DNA of 64,000 nt from JANLVJ01 sp031363945 (GTDB lineage: Bacteria > Bacteroidota > Bacteroidia > Sphingobacteriales > Sphingobacteriaceae): contig JANLVJ010000070.1 of NCBI GenBank assembly GCA_031363945.1, forward strand, positions 1 through 64,000, read 5' to 3'. Position 1 is the first letter of the stretch, and each line of letters opens with the position of its first letter. Under the pieces are notes generated by a model. That model saw only the letters and a program-made list of their open reading frames with translations, made no database searches and had not been told where the DNA came from. Shown here piece by piece: positions 45,307-52,907 of the stretch. A program made the position numbers and the translations under genes.

Positions 45307-46092
45307 TTAACCGGCTATGTTCAACGCCTCTTCAATAAAATCGAATGTAGTGAGAATATCGGGCTTGCCTTTTTTAATAGCCACTGTATGCTCAAAATGC
45401 GCAGAATGTTTATTGTCTGCTGTTACTACTGTCCACCCGTCTTTCAGCCATTTTACGGCTGCTTTACCAAGGTTAATCATTGGTTCAATGGCGATAACAA
45501 GATTTTCTTCAATCTTAATACCCTGACCTTTCTTACCATAATTAGGTACTTCAGGCTTTTCCCATACTGCTTTTCCGACACCATGACCTACAAGTTCCCG
45601 AACAACACCGTAACCGTTCGCCTCAGCATATTCCTGAACAGCATAACCAATATCTCCGAGTCTGTTTCCAGCCACTGCCATATCAACACCACGACGCAAA
45701 CATTCTTTGGTGACAGCCATGAGTTTCTCTAACTCAGGACTAACAATACCACAACCAAAGGTATAGGCACCATCACCATAAAAACCATTCATCTCAACCC
45801 CACAGTCAAGTGAAACAAGATCACCCTCTTTAAAGGCTTTATGATTGTTAAAAGGTATCCCGTGAACAACTGCTTCGTTTACGGATATGCATAAAGAACT
45901 TGGAAAACCATGATGCCCTTTAAAAGCCGGGGAACCACCATTGTCACGAATGTACTCTTCAGCAATTCTATCAAGATCAGCAGGTATTGCTCCTGGAACA
46001 ACTAATTTACCTACTACGGCCAGCGTTTTGGAAACCAAAATAGAACTTAATCTAATCTGCTCAATTTCGTCGATCGTTTTTAAATCTAACAT
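45307..46092 (-). CDS. map: Methionine aminopeptidase, type I
   Basis: From ATG 46092 the protein has 261 residues. It removes the initiator methionine from nascent proteins. M24A ligands are visible: SLDCGVEMNGFYGDGAYTF (two Asp), ELVGHGVGKAVWEKPEVPNY (His), VIAIEPMINLG (Glu) and SAHFEHTVAI (Glu). A longer frame from 46122 would overlap secY by 26 bases and adds non-conserved residues, so the shorter start is preferred. It lies 4 bases after secY. Confidence 0.96.
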   Translation of the reverse strand: MLDLKTIDEIEQIRLSSILVSKTLAVVGKLVVPGAIPADLDRIAEEYIRDNGGSPAFKGHHGFPSSLCISVNEAVVHGIPFNNHKAFKEGDLVSLDCGVEMNGFYGDGAYTFGCGIVSPELEKLMAVTKECLRRGVDMAVAGNRLGDIGYAVQEYAEANGYGVVRELVGHGVGKAVWEKPEVPNYGKKGQGIKIEENLVIAIEPMINLGKAAVKWLKDGWTVVTADNKHSAHFEHTVAIKKGKPDILTTFDFIEEALNIAG

Positions 46093-46096
46093 ATTC

Positions 46097-47440
46097 TTAA
46101 ACAGTAGTTGTTGGTTCACCAACAGATGTTCTGCCTTGAATTCTACCCGTTTTCATTAATCCATCATAATGACGCATTAACAAATGACTTTCAATTTGTT
46201 GCAGCGTGTCAAGTACAACCCCTACTGCAATGAGCAGAGACGTACCTCCAAAAAAGTGAGCGAATGAACTGCTCACACCAAGCAAATTTGCAATTGAAGG
46301 TATAATAGCAATGATGGCAAGAAATACTGATCCTGGAAATGTAATCAGACTCATGACCCTATCAAGAAACATTGAAGTATCTTTTCCAGGTTTGATACCA
46401 GGTATGAAACCATTATTTCGCTTCATATCATCAGACATCTGGGTGACATTGACTGTTATAGCGGTATAGAAAAACGTAAACAGAATAATCAATAATGCAA
46501 AGGTTAGATTATACGGCCAGGAATTATAATCACGGAAAGCCATTAAAAATCCATTGTTATTAGCATTTGGCAATAATGACCCAATCGTAGACGGTATAAA
46601 CATAAGTGCCTGGGCAAAAATGATCGGCATAACACCTGCCGCATTAATTTTAAGAGGTAAATATTGTCTGACTCCGCCAATTTGCTTATTACCAACTATA
46701 CGCTTTGCATATTGAACAGGAACTCTGCGTACACCCTGAACGATCATTATGGTGAACATAATGATGCCAACCAAAACAACGACTTCTATAATAAATGGAA
46801 TAATACCACCATTACCTGAGGCTCTGCTTAAAAATTCTGCAGCCATAGCTGAAGGCAGTTGAGCAATAATACCAACCATGATTATCAGGGAAACACCATT
46901 TCCAATTCCCTTGTCAGTAATTTTTTCTCCCAGCCACATTACAAATAATGTCCCTGCTGAAAGCACAACCATTGATGAAATAGTAAATAGCGTTATACTG
47001 ATACCTGGTAAAATTGTACCAGTAGGAATTATTTGGGTTTTAACAAAGGCAATTGCCTGCAATGCAGTAATAACAATTGTTAAATAACGGGTAATCTGGT
47101 TGATTTTTTTTGTACCACTTTCACCAGATTTCTGAAGCTTCTGAAAAGAGGGTAATACAATACCTAGTAACTGCACAACAATACTTGCCGAGATGTAAGG
47201 CATTACACCAAGTGCGAATACCGAACCTCTGCCAAAGGAACCACCGGCAAACATATTTAATAGACCCAGTATGCCATTCTGGCCCTTGTGTTGTGATAAG
47301 AATCTTACAGGGTCAATACCAGGAAGAACAACGAATGAACCCAGTCTATAGATTGACAGATACATCAGCGTGTTTAAAAGCCGGGTGCGTAGGTCATCAA
47401 TTTTCCAGATATTAACTAAAGTGGCGATGAATTTTTTCAT
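46097..47440 (-). CDS. secY: Preprotein translocase subunit SecY
   Basis: The 447-residue protein has about ten membrane helices and forms the protein-conducting channel with SecE and SecG. Signatures include FAGGSFGRGSVFALGVMPYI (helix 2, start of the plug region), LGEKITDKGIGNGVSLIIM and RRVPVQYAKRIVGN. The C-terminal cytosolic segment (MRHYDGLMKTGRIQGR) contacts SecA and ribosomes. A 115-base gap with an inverted repeat separates it from rplO. Confidence 0.98.
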   Translation of the reverse strand: MKKFIATLVNIWKIDDLRTRLLNTLMYLSIYRLGSFVVLPGIDPVRFLSQHKGQNGILGLLNMFAGGSFGRGSVFALGVMPYISASIVVQLLGIVLPSFQKLQKSGESGTKKINQITRYLTIVITALQAIAFVKTQIIPTGTILPGISITLFTISSMVVLSAGTLFVMWLGEKITDKGIGNGVSLIIMVGIIAQLPSAMAAEFLSRASGNGGIIPFIIEVVVLVGIIMFTIMIVQGVRRVPVQYAKRIVGNKQIGGVRQYLPLKINAAGVMPIIFAQALMFIPSTIGSLLPNANNNGFLMAFRDYNSWPYNLTFALLIILFTFFYTAITVNVTQMSDDMKRNNGFIPGIKPGKDTSMFLDRVMSLITFPGSVFLAIIAIIPSIANLLGVSSSFAHFFGGTSLLIAVGVVLDTLQQIESHLLMRHYDGLMKTGRIQGRTSVGEPTTTV

Positions 47441-47482
47441 CAGAATCGATTATTCGTGTCTTGTTAAATCTTTAATAAACTC

Positions 47483-47526
47483 ATGAACTGCAACAAAATT
47501 CTTTAAAAGGAAAGCAGCCAGTTCAT
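47483..47526 (-). promoter_or_regulatory. Inverted repeat between rplO and secY
   Basis: ATGAACTG (47483-47490) is the exact reverse complement of CAGTTCAT (47519-47526); the 28-base loop holds the palindrome CTTTTAAAG. It lies in the unusually wide gap before secY. It could be a processing or translational control hairpin; no promoter motif is obvious. Confidence 0.35.
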
Positions 47527-47555
47527 AAAGTCTTGCAATCAGTTACGGCGGGCAA

Positions 47556-48041
47556 TTATATCCCAGCTTCTTCAGCTACTACTGCTTTTTTGTGTTCAAT
47601 CTTAATGCCTTTGCCACCCTTCGCTTCAATTTCTGCCAGGGCAGTCGCAGAAAAAGCATGAGCATGTATTACAATGCTGGCAATGAGTTCACCGCGACCG
47701 AGAATTTTCACTCTATCTGATTTTGAGACAAGGCCATGTGACTTCATAGTTTCAAAATCGAAATTGGTCAGGTTGAATTTTTCTGAAAGTGCCTGAATAA
47801 TGTCAAGGTTAATACCTACATATTCTACACGATTGAAATTTTTGAAACCAAACTTCGGTACCCTTCTCTGTAATGGCATCTGGCCACCTTCGAAGCCGAT
47901 CTTGCGAGAAGTTCCTGAACGTGAACCCGCTCCCTTATGACCACGCGTTGATGTTCCACCACGTCCAGAGCCTTGTCCCCGACCAATTCGTTTATTATTT
48001 TTAACCGAACCTTCCGCTGGTTTAAGATTACTTAAGTCCAT
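47556..48041 (-). CDS. rplO: 50S ribosomal protein L15
   Basis: The 161-residue protein starts MDLSNLKPAEGSVKNNKRIG, has the Gly/Arg-rich RGQGSGRGGTSTRGHKGAGS extension that threads into 23S rRNA, and the globular part ending KGIKIEHKKAVVAEEAGI. It is slightly longer than the usual 145-150 residues because of an acidic C-terminal tail. It lies before secY, as in most bacteria. Confidence 0.97.
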   Translation of the reverse strand: MDLSNLKPAEGSVKNNKRIGRGQGSGRGGTSTRGHKGAGSRSGTSRKIGFEGGQMPLQRRVPKFGFKNFNRVEYVGINLDIIQALSEKFNLTNFDFETMKSHGLVSKSDRVKILGRGELIASIVIHAHAFSATALAEIEAKGGKGIKIEHKKAVVAEEAGI

Positions 48042-48074
48042 ATTTTATTGGTTTATTACCCTGTAAAAGAGCAA

Positions 48075-48254
48075 CTATACGTTTTCAACTTTAATTAAAT
48101 GGCTTACTTTTTCAACCATTCCAAGTATTGGTGCATTAACTTCGAGTTCAACCCGCTGATTTACCTTTCGTAAACCTAAAGCGATCATTGTTCTTTTTTG
48201 ACGCTCACTACGGTCAATCACACTTTTAATCTGGGTAATTATAATTCTTGCCAT
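48075..48254 (-). CDS. rpmD: 50S ribosomal protein L30
   Basis: This short gene (59 residues) starts at ATG 48254 and ends with TAG at 48075-48077. The sequence ARIIITQIKSVIDRSERQKR then LGLRKVNQRVEL and GMVEKVSHLIKVENV is the L30 ferredoxin-like fold. It lies between rpsE (3 bases) and rplO, its conserved place. Confidence 0.96.
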   Translation of the reverse strand: MARIIITQIKSVIDRSERQKRTMIALGLRKVNQRVELEVNAPILGMVEKVSHLIKVENV

Positions 48255-48257
48255 GGC

Positions 48258-48776
48258 TTAACCCTTGAATACTTTGTTAATAGAAATACCTCTGTGCTGA
48301 GCAACGGTTGCAGCATCACGCATTTGCGTAAGTGCATGTACAGTAGCCTTCACAACGTTGTGTGGGTTAGAAGAACCCTTCGACTTGGCAAGAACGTCAG
48401 TAATACCTGCACTCTCAAGAACAGCACGCATCGCACCACCGGCAATTACACCGGTACCATGAGCTGCTGGTTTAAGAAACACAAAACCACCACTAAATTT
48501 ACCTATTTGCTCGTGGGGTATAGTGCCCCCATGAACAGGAACCTTGAAAAGCGATTTCTTAGCATCATCAACTCCTTTAGCAATTGCCTCAGTAACTTCT
48601 TTTGCTTTTCCCAAACCATAGCCAACAACACCATTCTCGTCACCAACCACAACAATGGCTGAGAAACTGAAGGTACGACCACCTTTGGTAACTTTAGCTA
48701 CCCGTTGAATACTAACCAGACGATCTTTAAGTTCAATTTCGCTTGATTTAACTCTTTTTATATTTGATGCTGACAT
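48258..48776 (-). CDS. rpsE: 30S ribosomal protein S5
   Basis: The 172-residue protein has the double-stranded RNA-binding-like N-terminal domain (LVSIQRVAKVTKGGRTFSFS, GVVGYGLGKAKEVTEAI) and the C-terminal domain (PAAHGTGVIAGGAMRAVLES). S5 helps secure decoding fidelity and mRNA unwinding at the entry tunnel; the VTKGG loop, site of spectinomycin-resistance changes, looks wild-type. It follows rplR by 8 bases. Confidence 0.98.
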   Translation of the reverse strand: MSASNIKRVKSSEIELKDRLVSIQRVAKVTKGGRTFSFSAIVVVGDENGVVGYGLGKAKEVTEAIAKGVDDAKKSLFKVPVHGGTIPHEQIGKFSGGFVFLKPAAHGTGVIAGGAMRAVLESAGITDVLAKSKGSSNPHNVVKATVHALTQMRDAATVAQHRGISINKVFKG

Positions 48777-48784
48777 GATATTCC

Positions 48785-49135
48785 TTAAAAAATTAAACCT
48801 GCTTCTCTTGCACCTTCGGCCAATGATTTGATACGTCCATGGTATAAGTAACCATTACGATCAAAAACAACTTCTGAAATACCAGAGGCAATTGCTTTTT
48901 CACCTAAGATCTTACCCAGTTCTTTTGACTGGTCAACCTTTGGACCTTTTTCTTTCAATTCTTTTAAAGAAGAAGCTGAAATGAGGGTTTTACCAGAGAT
49001 ATCATCAATAACCTGAGCATAAATTCCTTTATTACTTCTGTAAACAGACAGACGTGGACGTTCGGCAGTACCAGAGATCCTTTTTCTTATTCCCCTTTTG
49101 ATCCTTAGCCTTCTCGACAATTTAGTTTTTGCCAT
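48785..49135 (-). CDS. rplR: 50S ribosomal protein L18
   Basis: The 116-residue protein reads RIKRGIRKRISGTAERPRLS, then VYRSNKGIYAQVIDD and the end FDRNGYLYHGRIKSLAEGAR, which is typical L18. It binds 5S rRNA with L5. It follows rplF by 4 bases. Confidence 0.98.
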   Translation of the reverse strand: MAKTKLSRRLRIKRGIRKRISGTAERPRLSVYRSNKGIYAQVIDDISGKTLISASSLKELKEKGPKVDQSKELGKILGEKAIASGISEVVFDRNGYLYHGRIKSLAEGAREAGLIF

Positions 49136-49139
49136 TATC

Positions 49140-49697
49140 TTATTTTTTAGAAGCCGATTTACCAGCTTTTCTTCTTAATACTTCGCCTACAAACTTGATA
49201 CCTTTACCCTTATATGGCTCTGGTGCTCTTAATGAACGAATCTTAGCAGCAATCTGGCCTAATAATTGTTTATCGATACTTTCTAAAATGATAGTTGGAT
49301 TCTTTCCCTTGTCATTTGTAGTTGATACCTTAACTTCCTGTGGTATCTGGAATACGTAATGGTGAGAATATCCTAATACAAGATCAAGTGTCTGGCCCTG
49401 GTTTGAAGCGCGGTAACCTACACCAACCAATTCCTGCTGGCTCTTGTATCCGGTAGTCACACCAATCACCATGTTATTTATAAGCGAACGGTAAAGCCCG
49501 TGCAGGGCTTTATGACGCTTTTGCTCGGAAGGGCGATTAACGTTTAACACACCTTCTTCAAGCTTTATTTCTATATCACGATCGACAAGCTGAGTTAACT
49601 GACCTTTTGGACCATGTACAGTCACCAGGTTATCGGCTGATACCTCTATTTTAACACCCGAGGGAACCGTTATTGGGGCTTTTCCTATTCTTGACAT
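49140..49697 (-). CDS. rplF: 50S ribosomal protein L6
   Basis: The 185-residue protein has two related alpha/beta domains (MSRIGKAPITVPSGVKIEVS; GYRASNQGQTLDLVLGYSHH) and the C-terminal signature PEPYKGKGIKFVGEVLRRKA. It sits near the factor-binding site of the large subunit. It follows rpsH by 15 bases. Confidence 0.98.
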   Translation of the reverse strand: MSRIGKAPITVPSGVKIEVSADNLVTVHGPKGQLTQLVDRDIEIKLEEGVLNVNRPSEQKRHKALHGLYRSLINNMVIGVTTGYKSQQELVGVGYRASNQGQTLDLVLGYSHHYVFQIPQEVKVSTTNDKGKNPTIILESIDKQLLGQIAAKIRSLRAPEPYKGKGIKFVGEVLRRKAGKSASKK

Positions 49698-49712
49698 TGC
49701 TGAATCCTCTGA

Positions 49713-50117
49713 TTAATAAATATAACAAATAACTTCACCACCGAGGTTTTCGGTACGAGCTTCCTTATCACTCATTATGCCCTTGGAAGTGGACATAACA
49801 GCGATACCCAGACCATTTAGTACACGTGGCAGATTTTCTACGTGAACATAACGGCGAAGACCTGGAGAACTTATTCTCTCAAGTTTGCGGATAGCCGAAA
49901 CTTTAGAAATCGGGTGATATTTAAGCGCAATTTTAATAAGCTTCTGCACTTTTGCCGTGTCTTCGTCAAATTTATAATTGGCAATGTATCCCTTATCAAA
50001 AAGAACTTTGGTTATTTCCTTTTTAATATTAGATGCAGGAATTTCGACAATCCTATGATTGGCCTTAATGGCATTCCTTATTCTGGTTAGATAGTCTGCT
50101 ATCGGATCGGTATTCAT
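49713..50117 (-). CDS. rpsH: 30S ribosomal protein S8
   Basis: The 134-residue protein has MNTDPIADYLTRIRNAIKAN at the start, LRRYVHVENLPRVLNGLGIA in the middle and STSKGIMSDKEARTENLGGE at the end, typical of S8. S8 binds helix 21 of 16S rRNA and is the translational repressor of the spc operon in E. coli. Here a 172-base gap with a promoter-like element and an A/T hairpin separates it from rpsN. Confidence 0.98.
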   Translation of the reverse strand: MNTDPIADYLTRIRNAIKANHRIVEIPASNIKKEITKVLFDKGYIANYKFDEDTAKVQKLIKIALKYHPISKVSAIRKLERISSPGLRRYVHVENLPRVLNGLGIAVMSTSKGIMSDKEARTENLGGEVICYIY

Positions 50118-50157
50118 TTATTTATTTTTCTTCCTAATTGATTCACTACAAGGCGAT

Positions 50158-50181
50158 TATAAAAAAATAAAGCCTTTATTT
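50158..50181 (-). promoter_or_regulatory. A/T hairpin with T tract in rpsH leader (attenuator-like)
   Basis: On the minus strand AAATAAA, loop GGC and TTTATTT (50165-50181) are followed by more T (50158-50164). This looks like a weak intrinsic terminator, 40 bases before the rpsH ATG and downstream of the TACCTTTG element. Stability is low because the stem has only A:T pairs. Confidence 0.35.
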
Positions 50182-50243
50182 ACCTTATTTGATACTCACT
50201 AAAAAAATGTAGACTGAAGTCAAACATTTTTGTTTTTGGCCTG

Positions 50244-50251
50244 CAAAGGTA
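50244..50251 (-). promoter_or_regulatory. TAccTTTG -7 element inside the spc operon, before rpsH
   Basis: TACCTTTG on the minus strand, about 127 bases before rpsH, is an exact -7 consensus and has the same TACCTTTGCAG context as the rpsL promoter. No clear -33 TTTG is visible at the expected distance. It suggests a second start for rpsH and downstream genes. Confidence 0.55.
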
Positions 50252-50289
50252 AGTAAGCTAAACTGTTTTTCCTAATCTCTTTTTATCTA

Positions 50290-50559
50290 CTACCAGCTTG
50301 ACTTGGTTACTCCCGGTATTTTACCGGCAAGCGCCATCTCGCGGAAGGTAACCCGTGATATTCCAAACTGACGGATATAACCGCGTGGACGGCCCGTTAA
50401 TTTACAACGGTTATGTAATCTTACCGGCGACGAGTTTTTGGGAAGCTTGTCTAGAGCAACTAAATCTCCTGCTGCTTTGAAATCAGCTCTTTTCTGAGCA
50501 TATTTTTTTACAAGGGCTTCTCTTTTTCTTTCGCGGGCTTTAACTCCTTCTTTTGCCAT
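50290..50559 (-). CDS. rpsN: 30S ribosomal protein S14
   Basis: The 89-residue protein is the zinc-free long form of S14: MAKEGVKARERKREALVKKY, NRCKLTGRPRGYIRQFGISR and the end AGKIPGVTKSSW. Only one Cys is present, so no zinc ribbon. It lies 2 bases after rplE; a wide gap follows before rpsH. Confidence 0.98.
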   Translation of the reverse strand: MAKEGVKARERKREALVKKYAQKRADFKAAGDLVALDKLPKNSSPVRLHNRCKLTGRPRGYIRQFGISRVTFREMALAGKIPGVTKSSW

Positions 50560-50561
50560 AT

Positions 50562-51125
50562 CTATACTGTTCTAATCTGATTTTTAAACGGTAAACCGAA
50601 TTCCTTTAATAATTCAAGGGCTTCAGCATCATTCTTTGCAGAAGTTACGAAGGTAATATCCATTCCAGTAATCTTATTGAGTTTGTCAATATTGATTTCT
50701 GGGAAGATAATTTGTTCTGTTATGCCCAGGGTATAGTTACCATGACCATCAAAACCCTTATCGTTAATACCTTTGAAATCTCTGATACGAGGTAAAGCAA
50801 CAGAAATTAACCTATCGAGAAACTCATACATATTGTTATTACGAAGTGTAACACGAACACCAACTGGTACACCCTTACGGAGCTTGAAGTTAGAAATATC
50901 TTTCTTCGATTTCGCAGGAATTGCTCGCTGACCTGTAATTGTGCTCATTTCTTCAATGGCATTATCAATCAGTTTTTTATCAGACACAGCAGATCCCACT
51001 CCATGATTTACGCAGATTTTTTCTAGCCTGGGAACCTGCATTACACTTTTGTAGTGGAATTTCTCTCTCAATGCAGGGACAACCTGTTCTGCGTATTTAT
51101 CTTTTAATCTTGGTTTATAGCTCAT
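50562..51125 (-). CDS. rplE: 50S ribosomal protein L5
   Basis: The 187-residue protein binds 5S rRNA and bridges to S13. Signatures are LEKICVNHGVGSAVSDKKLI, KLRKGVPVGVRVTLRNNNMY and FPEINIDKLNKITGMDITFV. The start overlaps the rplX stop by four bases (ATGA), so translation is coupled. Confidence 0.98.
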   Translation of the reverse strand: MSYKPRLKDKYAEQVVPALREKFHYKSVMQVPRLEKICVNHGVGSAVSDKKLIDNAIEEMSTITGQRAIPAKSKKDISNFKLRKGVPVGVRVTLRNNNMYEFLDRLISVALPRIRDFKGINDKGFDGHGNYTLGITEQIIFPEINIDKLNKITGMDITFVTSAKNDAEALELLKEFGLPFKNQIRTV

Positions 51126-51451
51126 GATGCAATTACCTCGCCTGAAATTTTAGCAAATCTTACCAGTTTACCTTTAGCATCTACCTTTCGGCCGACACGG
51201 GTTGGTTTACCTGATTTAGGATCTATCAACTTGATATTCGATATATGTATTGCTGCTTCCTTCTTGATAATTCCACCGTTAGGGTTGGCAGCATTCGGTT
51301 TTGTATGACGAGAAACAAGGTTTACACCTTCTACAAGTGCACGCTGAGCATCTACAAGTATCTCAAGTACCTTTCCTTGTTTGCCTCTGGAGTTACCTGC
51401 CAATACAATTACAAGGTCGCCCTTTTTAATTTTAAGTTTAATAGTTTTCAT
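51122..51451 (-). CDS. rplX: 50S ribosomal protein L24
   Basis: The 109-residue protein has the KOW motif KKGDLVIVLAGNSRGKQGKV and the following RALVEGVNLVSRHTKPN segment. L24 starts assembly of the large subunit. An 85-base gap separates it from rplN, wider than usual in this operon. Confidence 0.98.
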   Translation of the reverse strand: MKTIKLKIKKGDLVIVLAGNSRGKQGKVLEILVDAQRALVEGVNLVSRHTKPNAANPNGGIIKKEAAIHISNIKLIDPKSGKPTRVGRKVDAKGKLVRFAKISGEVIAS

Positions 51452-51536
51452 TCAATATTCGTTTTTTACAGGCAAGAAAGCGGTCATGTACAAAGCTGGT
51501 TGAAAAACCTGAACACTTCTAATTCCTCAATACACT

Positions 51537-51905
51537 TTATAATACCTCAGGAGCTAATGAAACAATCTTCATAAACTGCTTCTCACGGAGTTCACGTGCA
51601 ACTGGCCCAAAAATACGGGTACCACGTGGTTCGTCGTTTGCAGTTAACAATACAGCTGCATTATCATCGAAACGAATGTAAGAACCATCTTTGCGACGTA
51701 TTTCTTTACGGGTTCTGACAACTACTGCCTTTGAAACTGTACCTTTTTTAATATTTCCTGATGGCAGAGCATACTTTACAGTGACAACAATTTTATCACC
51801 GATTGAAGCATACCTTTTTCCTGTCCCGCCCAGTACTCGTATACATAAAACTTCTTTGGCACCGCTGTTATCAGCAACGGTAAGCCTTGACTCCTGCTGT
51901 ATCAT
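51537..51905 (-). CDS. rplN: 50S ribosomal protein L14
   Basis: The 122-residue protein is a standard-length L14: MIQQESRLTVADNSGAKEVL, RKEIRRKDGSYIRFDDNAAV and the end KQFMKIVSLAPEVL. It contacts the 30S subunit in bridges B5 and B8. It follows rpsQ by 2 bases. Confidence 0.99.
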   Translation of the reverse strand: MIQQESRLTVADNSGAKEVLCIRVLGGTGKRYASIGDKIVVTVKYALPSGNIKKGTVSKAVVVRTRKEIRRKDGSYIRFDDNAAVLLTANDEPRGTRIFGPVARELREKQFMKIVSLAPEVL

Positions 51906-51907
51906 GG

Positions 51908-52207
51908 TTATTTAGCTCTTTCAATAATCTCAATTAATCTCCAGCTTTTTAGCTTGCTAAGAGGCCTGGTTTCCATGATACTTACAGTGTCACCGACACC
52001 GCAATCATTCTTCTCATCATGTGCTTTAAATTTTGTGGTCTTATTTACGAACTTGCCGTATATAGGATGCTTAACTTTACGTTCTACAGCAACAGTAATG
52101 GTTTTATCCATCTTGTTGCTTGTAACCTTACCAATTCTGGTTTTACGTAAGTTTCTTTCTTCTGCGGTACCAGATTCAACTGTACCTTCTTTTACCTCTG
52201 TACTCAT
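51908..52207 (-). CDS. rpsQ: 30S ribosomal protein S17
   Basis: The 99-residue protein is an OB-fold S17: RKTRIGKVTSNKMDKTITVA, VERKVKHPIYGKFV, and ETRPLSKLKSWRLIEIIERA. An N-terminal acidic extension of about 18 residues is present. Its start overlaps the rpmC stop by four bases. Confidence 0.98.
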   Translation of the reverse strand: MSTEVKEGTVESGTAEERNLRKTRIGKVTSNKMDKTITVAVERKVKHPIYGKFVNKTTKFKAHDEKNDCGVGDTVSIMETRPLSKLKSWRLIEIIERAK

Positions 52208-52461
52208 AATGTCTGGTTTGCCTTTGCACTACTAGGTGCATCAATTTCATTAACAGTTTTTTCAGTAGCAGCCACGATGTTGCGTTTAGATAATTCCGTA
52301 TTTAAACGGGCAATATCTTTACGTGCATGACGAATTCTCATCGGATTTTCTACCGAAGAAACTGCGTGGGCAAACCTAAGTTTAGTGAGACCTTGTTTTT
52401 CTTCAGCTATTTTTTGAACGATCTGATCATCCGATAGTTCAGTAATTTCAGCGTATTTCAT
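52204..52461 (-). CDS. rpmC: 50S ribosomal protein L29
   Basis: The 85-residue protein has the helical-hairpin L29 core (MKYAEITELSDDQIVQKIAE, LTKLRFAHAVSSVENPMRIR, HARKDIARLNTEL). A 20-residue tail (VNEIDAPSSAKANQTL) extends beyond the usual 63-70 residues. It sits at the exit tunnel near the trigger-factor site. It is coupled to rpsQ by overlap. Confidence 0.97.
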   Translation of the reverse strand: MKYAEITELSDDQIVQKIAEEKQGLTKLRFAHAVSSVENPMRIRHARKDIARLNTELSKRNIVAATEKTVNEIDAPSSAKANQTL

Positions 52462-52469
52462 AATTCACG

Positions 52470-52895
52470 TTATTGGGCATGCTCATAATCACGGCGAACC
52501 ACAAATTTGGTCAACACCGGTAGTTTTTGTGCAGCAAGGCGCAATGCTTCCTGTGCTGTCTCTATTGAAACACCTTCTGTTTCAAATAATATACGTCCAG
52601 GCTTCACACAAGCAACCCAATATTCTGGAGCTCCCTTACCTTTTCCCATACGTACTTCAGCTGGTTTTTTAGTGATTGGTTTGTCTGGAAAAATACGGAT
52701 CCAAACCTGACCTTCTCTCTTCATAAAACGGGTTACCGCAATACGTGCTGCTTCAATCTGCCTGCTGGTAATCCAGGATTCTTCAAGAGATTTGATTCCG
52801 AATGAACCAAAAGCAAGCTCAGCTCCTCTTTTGGCATTCCCCTTCATTTTCCCTTTATGCGTCTTCCTAAACTTTGTTCTTTTTGGCTGTAACAT
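52470..52895 (-). CDS. rplP: 50S ribosomal protein L16
   Basis: The 141-residue protein reads MLQPKRTKFRKTHKGKMKGN, WITSRQIEAARIAVTRFMKR, and RMGKGKGAPEYWVACVKPGR, a typical L16. It organises the A-site tRNA region of the large subunit. It lies 12 bases after rpsC. Confidence 0.99.
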   Translation of the reverse strand: MLQPKRTKFRKTHKGKMKGNAKRGAELAFGSFGIKSLEESWITSRQIEAARIAVTRFMKREGQVWIRIFPDKPITKKPAEVRMGKGKGAPEYWVACVKPGRILFETEGVSIETAQEALRLAAQKLPVLTKFVVRRDYEHAQ

Positions 52896-52907
52896 AGTTT
52901 AACTTAT

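Noticed and set aside
45256..45732. 158-residue Cys/Phe-rich frame on the plus strand
   Set aside because: It is antisense to infA and map, which are both certain genes.
48198..48662. 154-residue frame on the plus strand
   Set aside because: It is antisense to rpmD and rpsE, with no start context and no family features.
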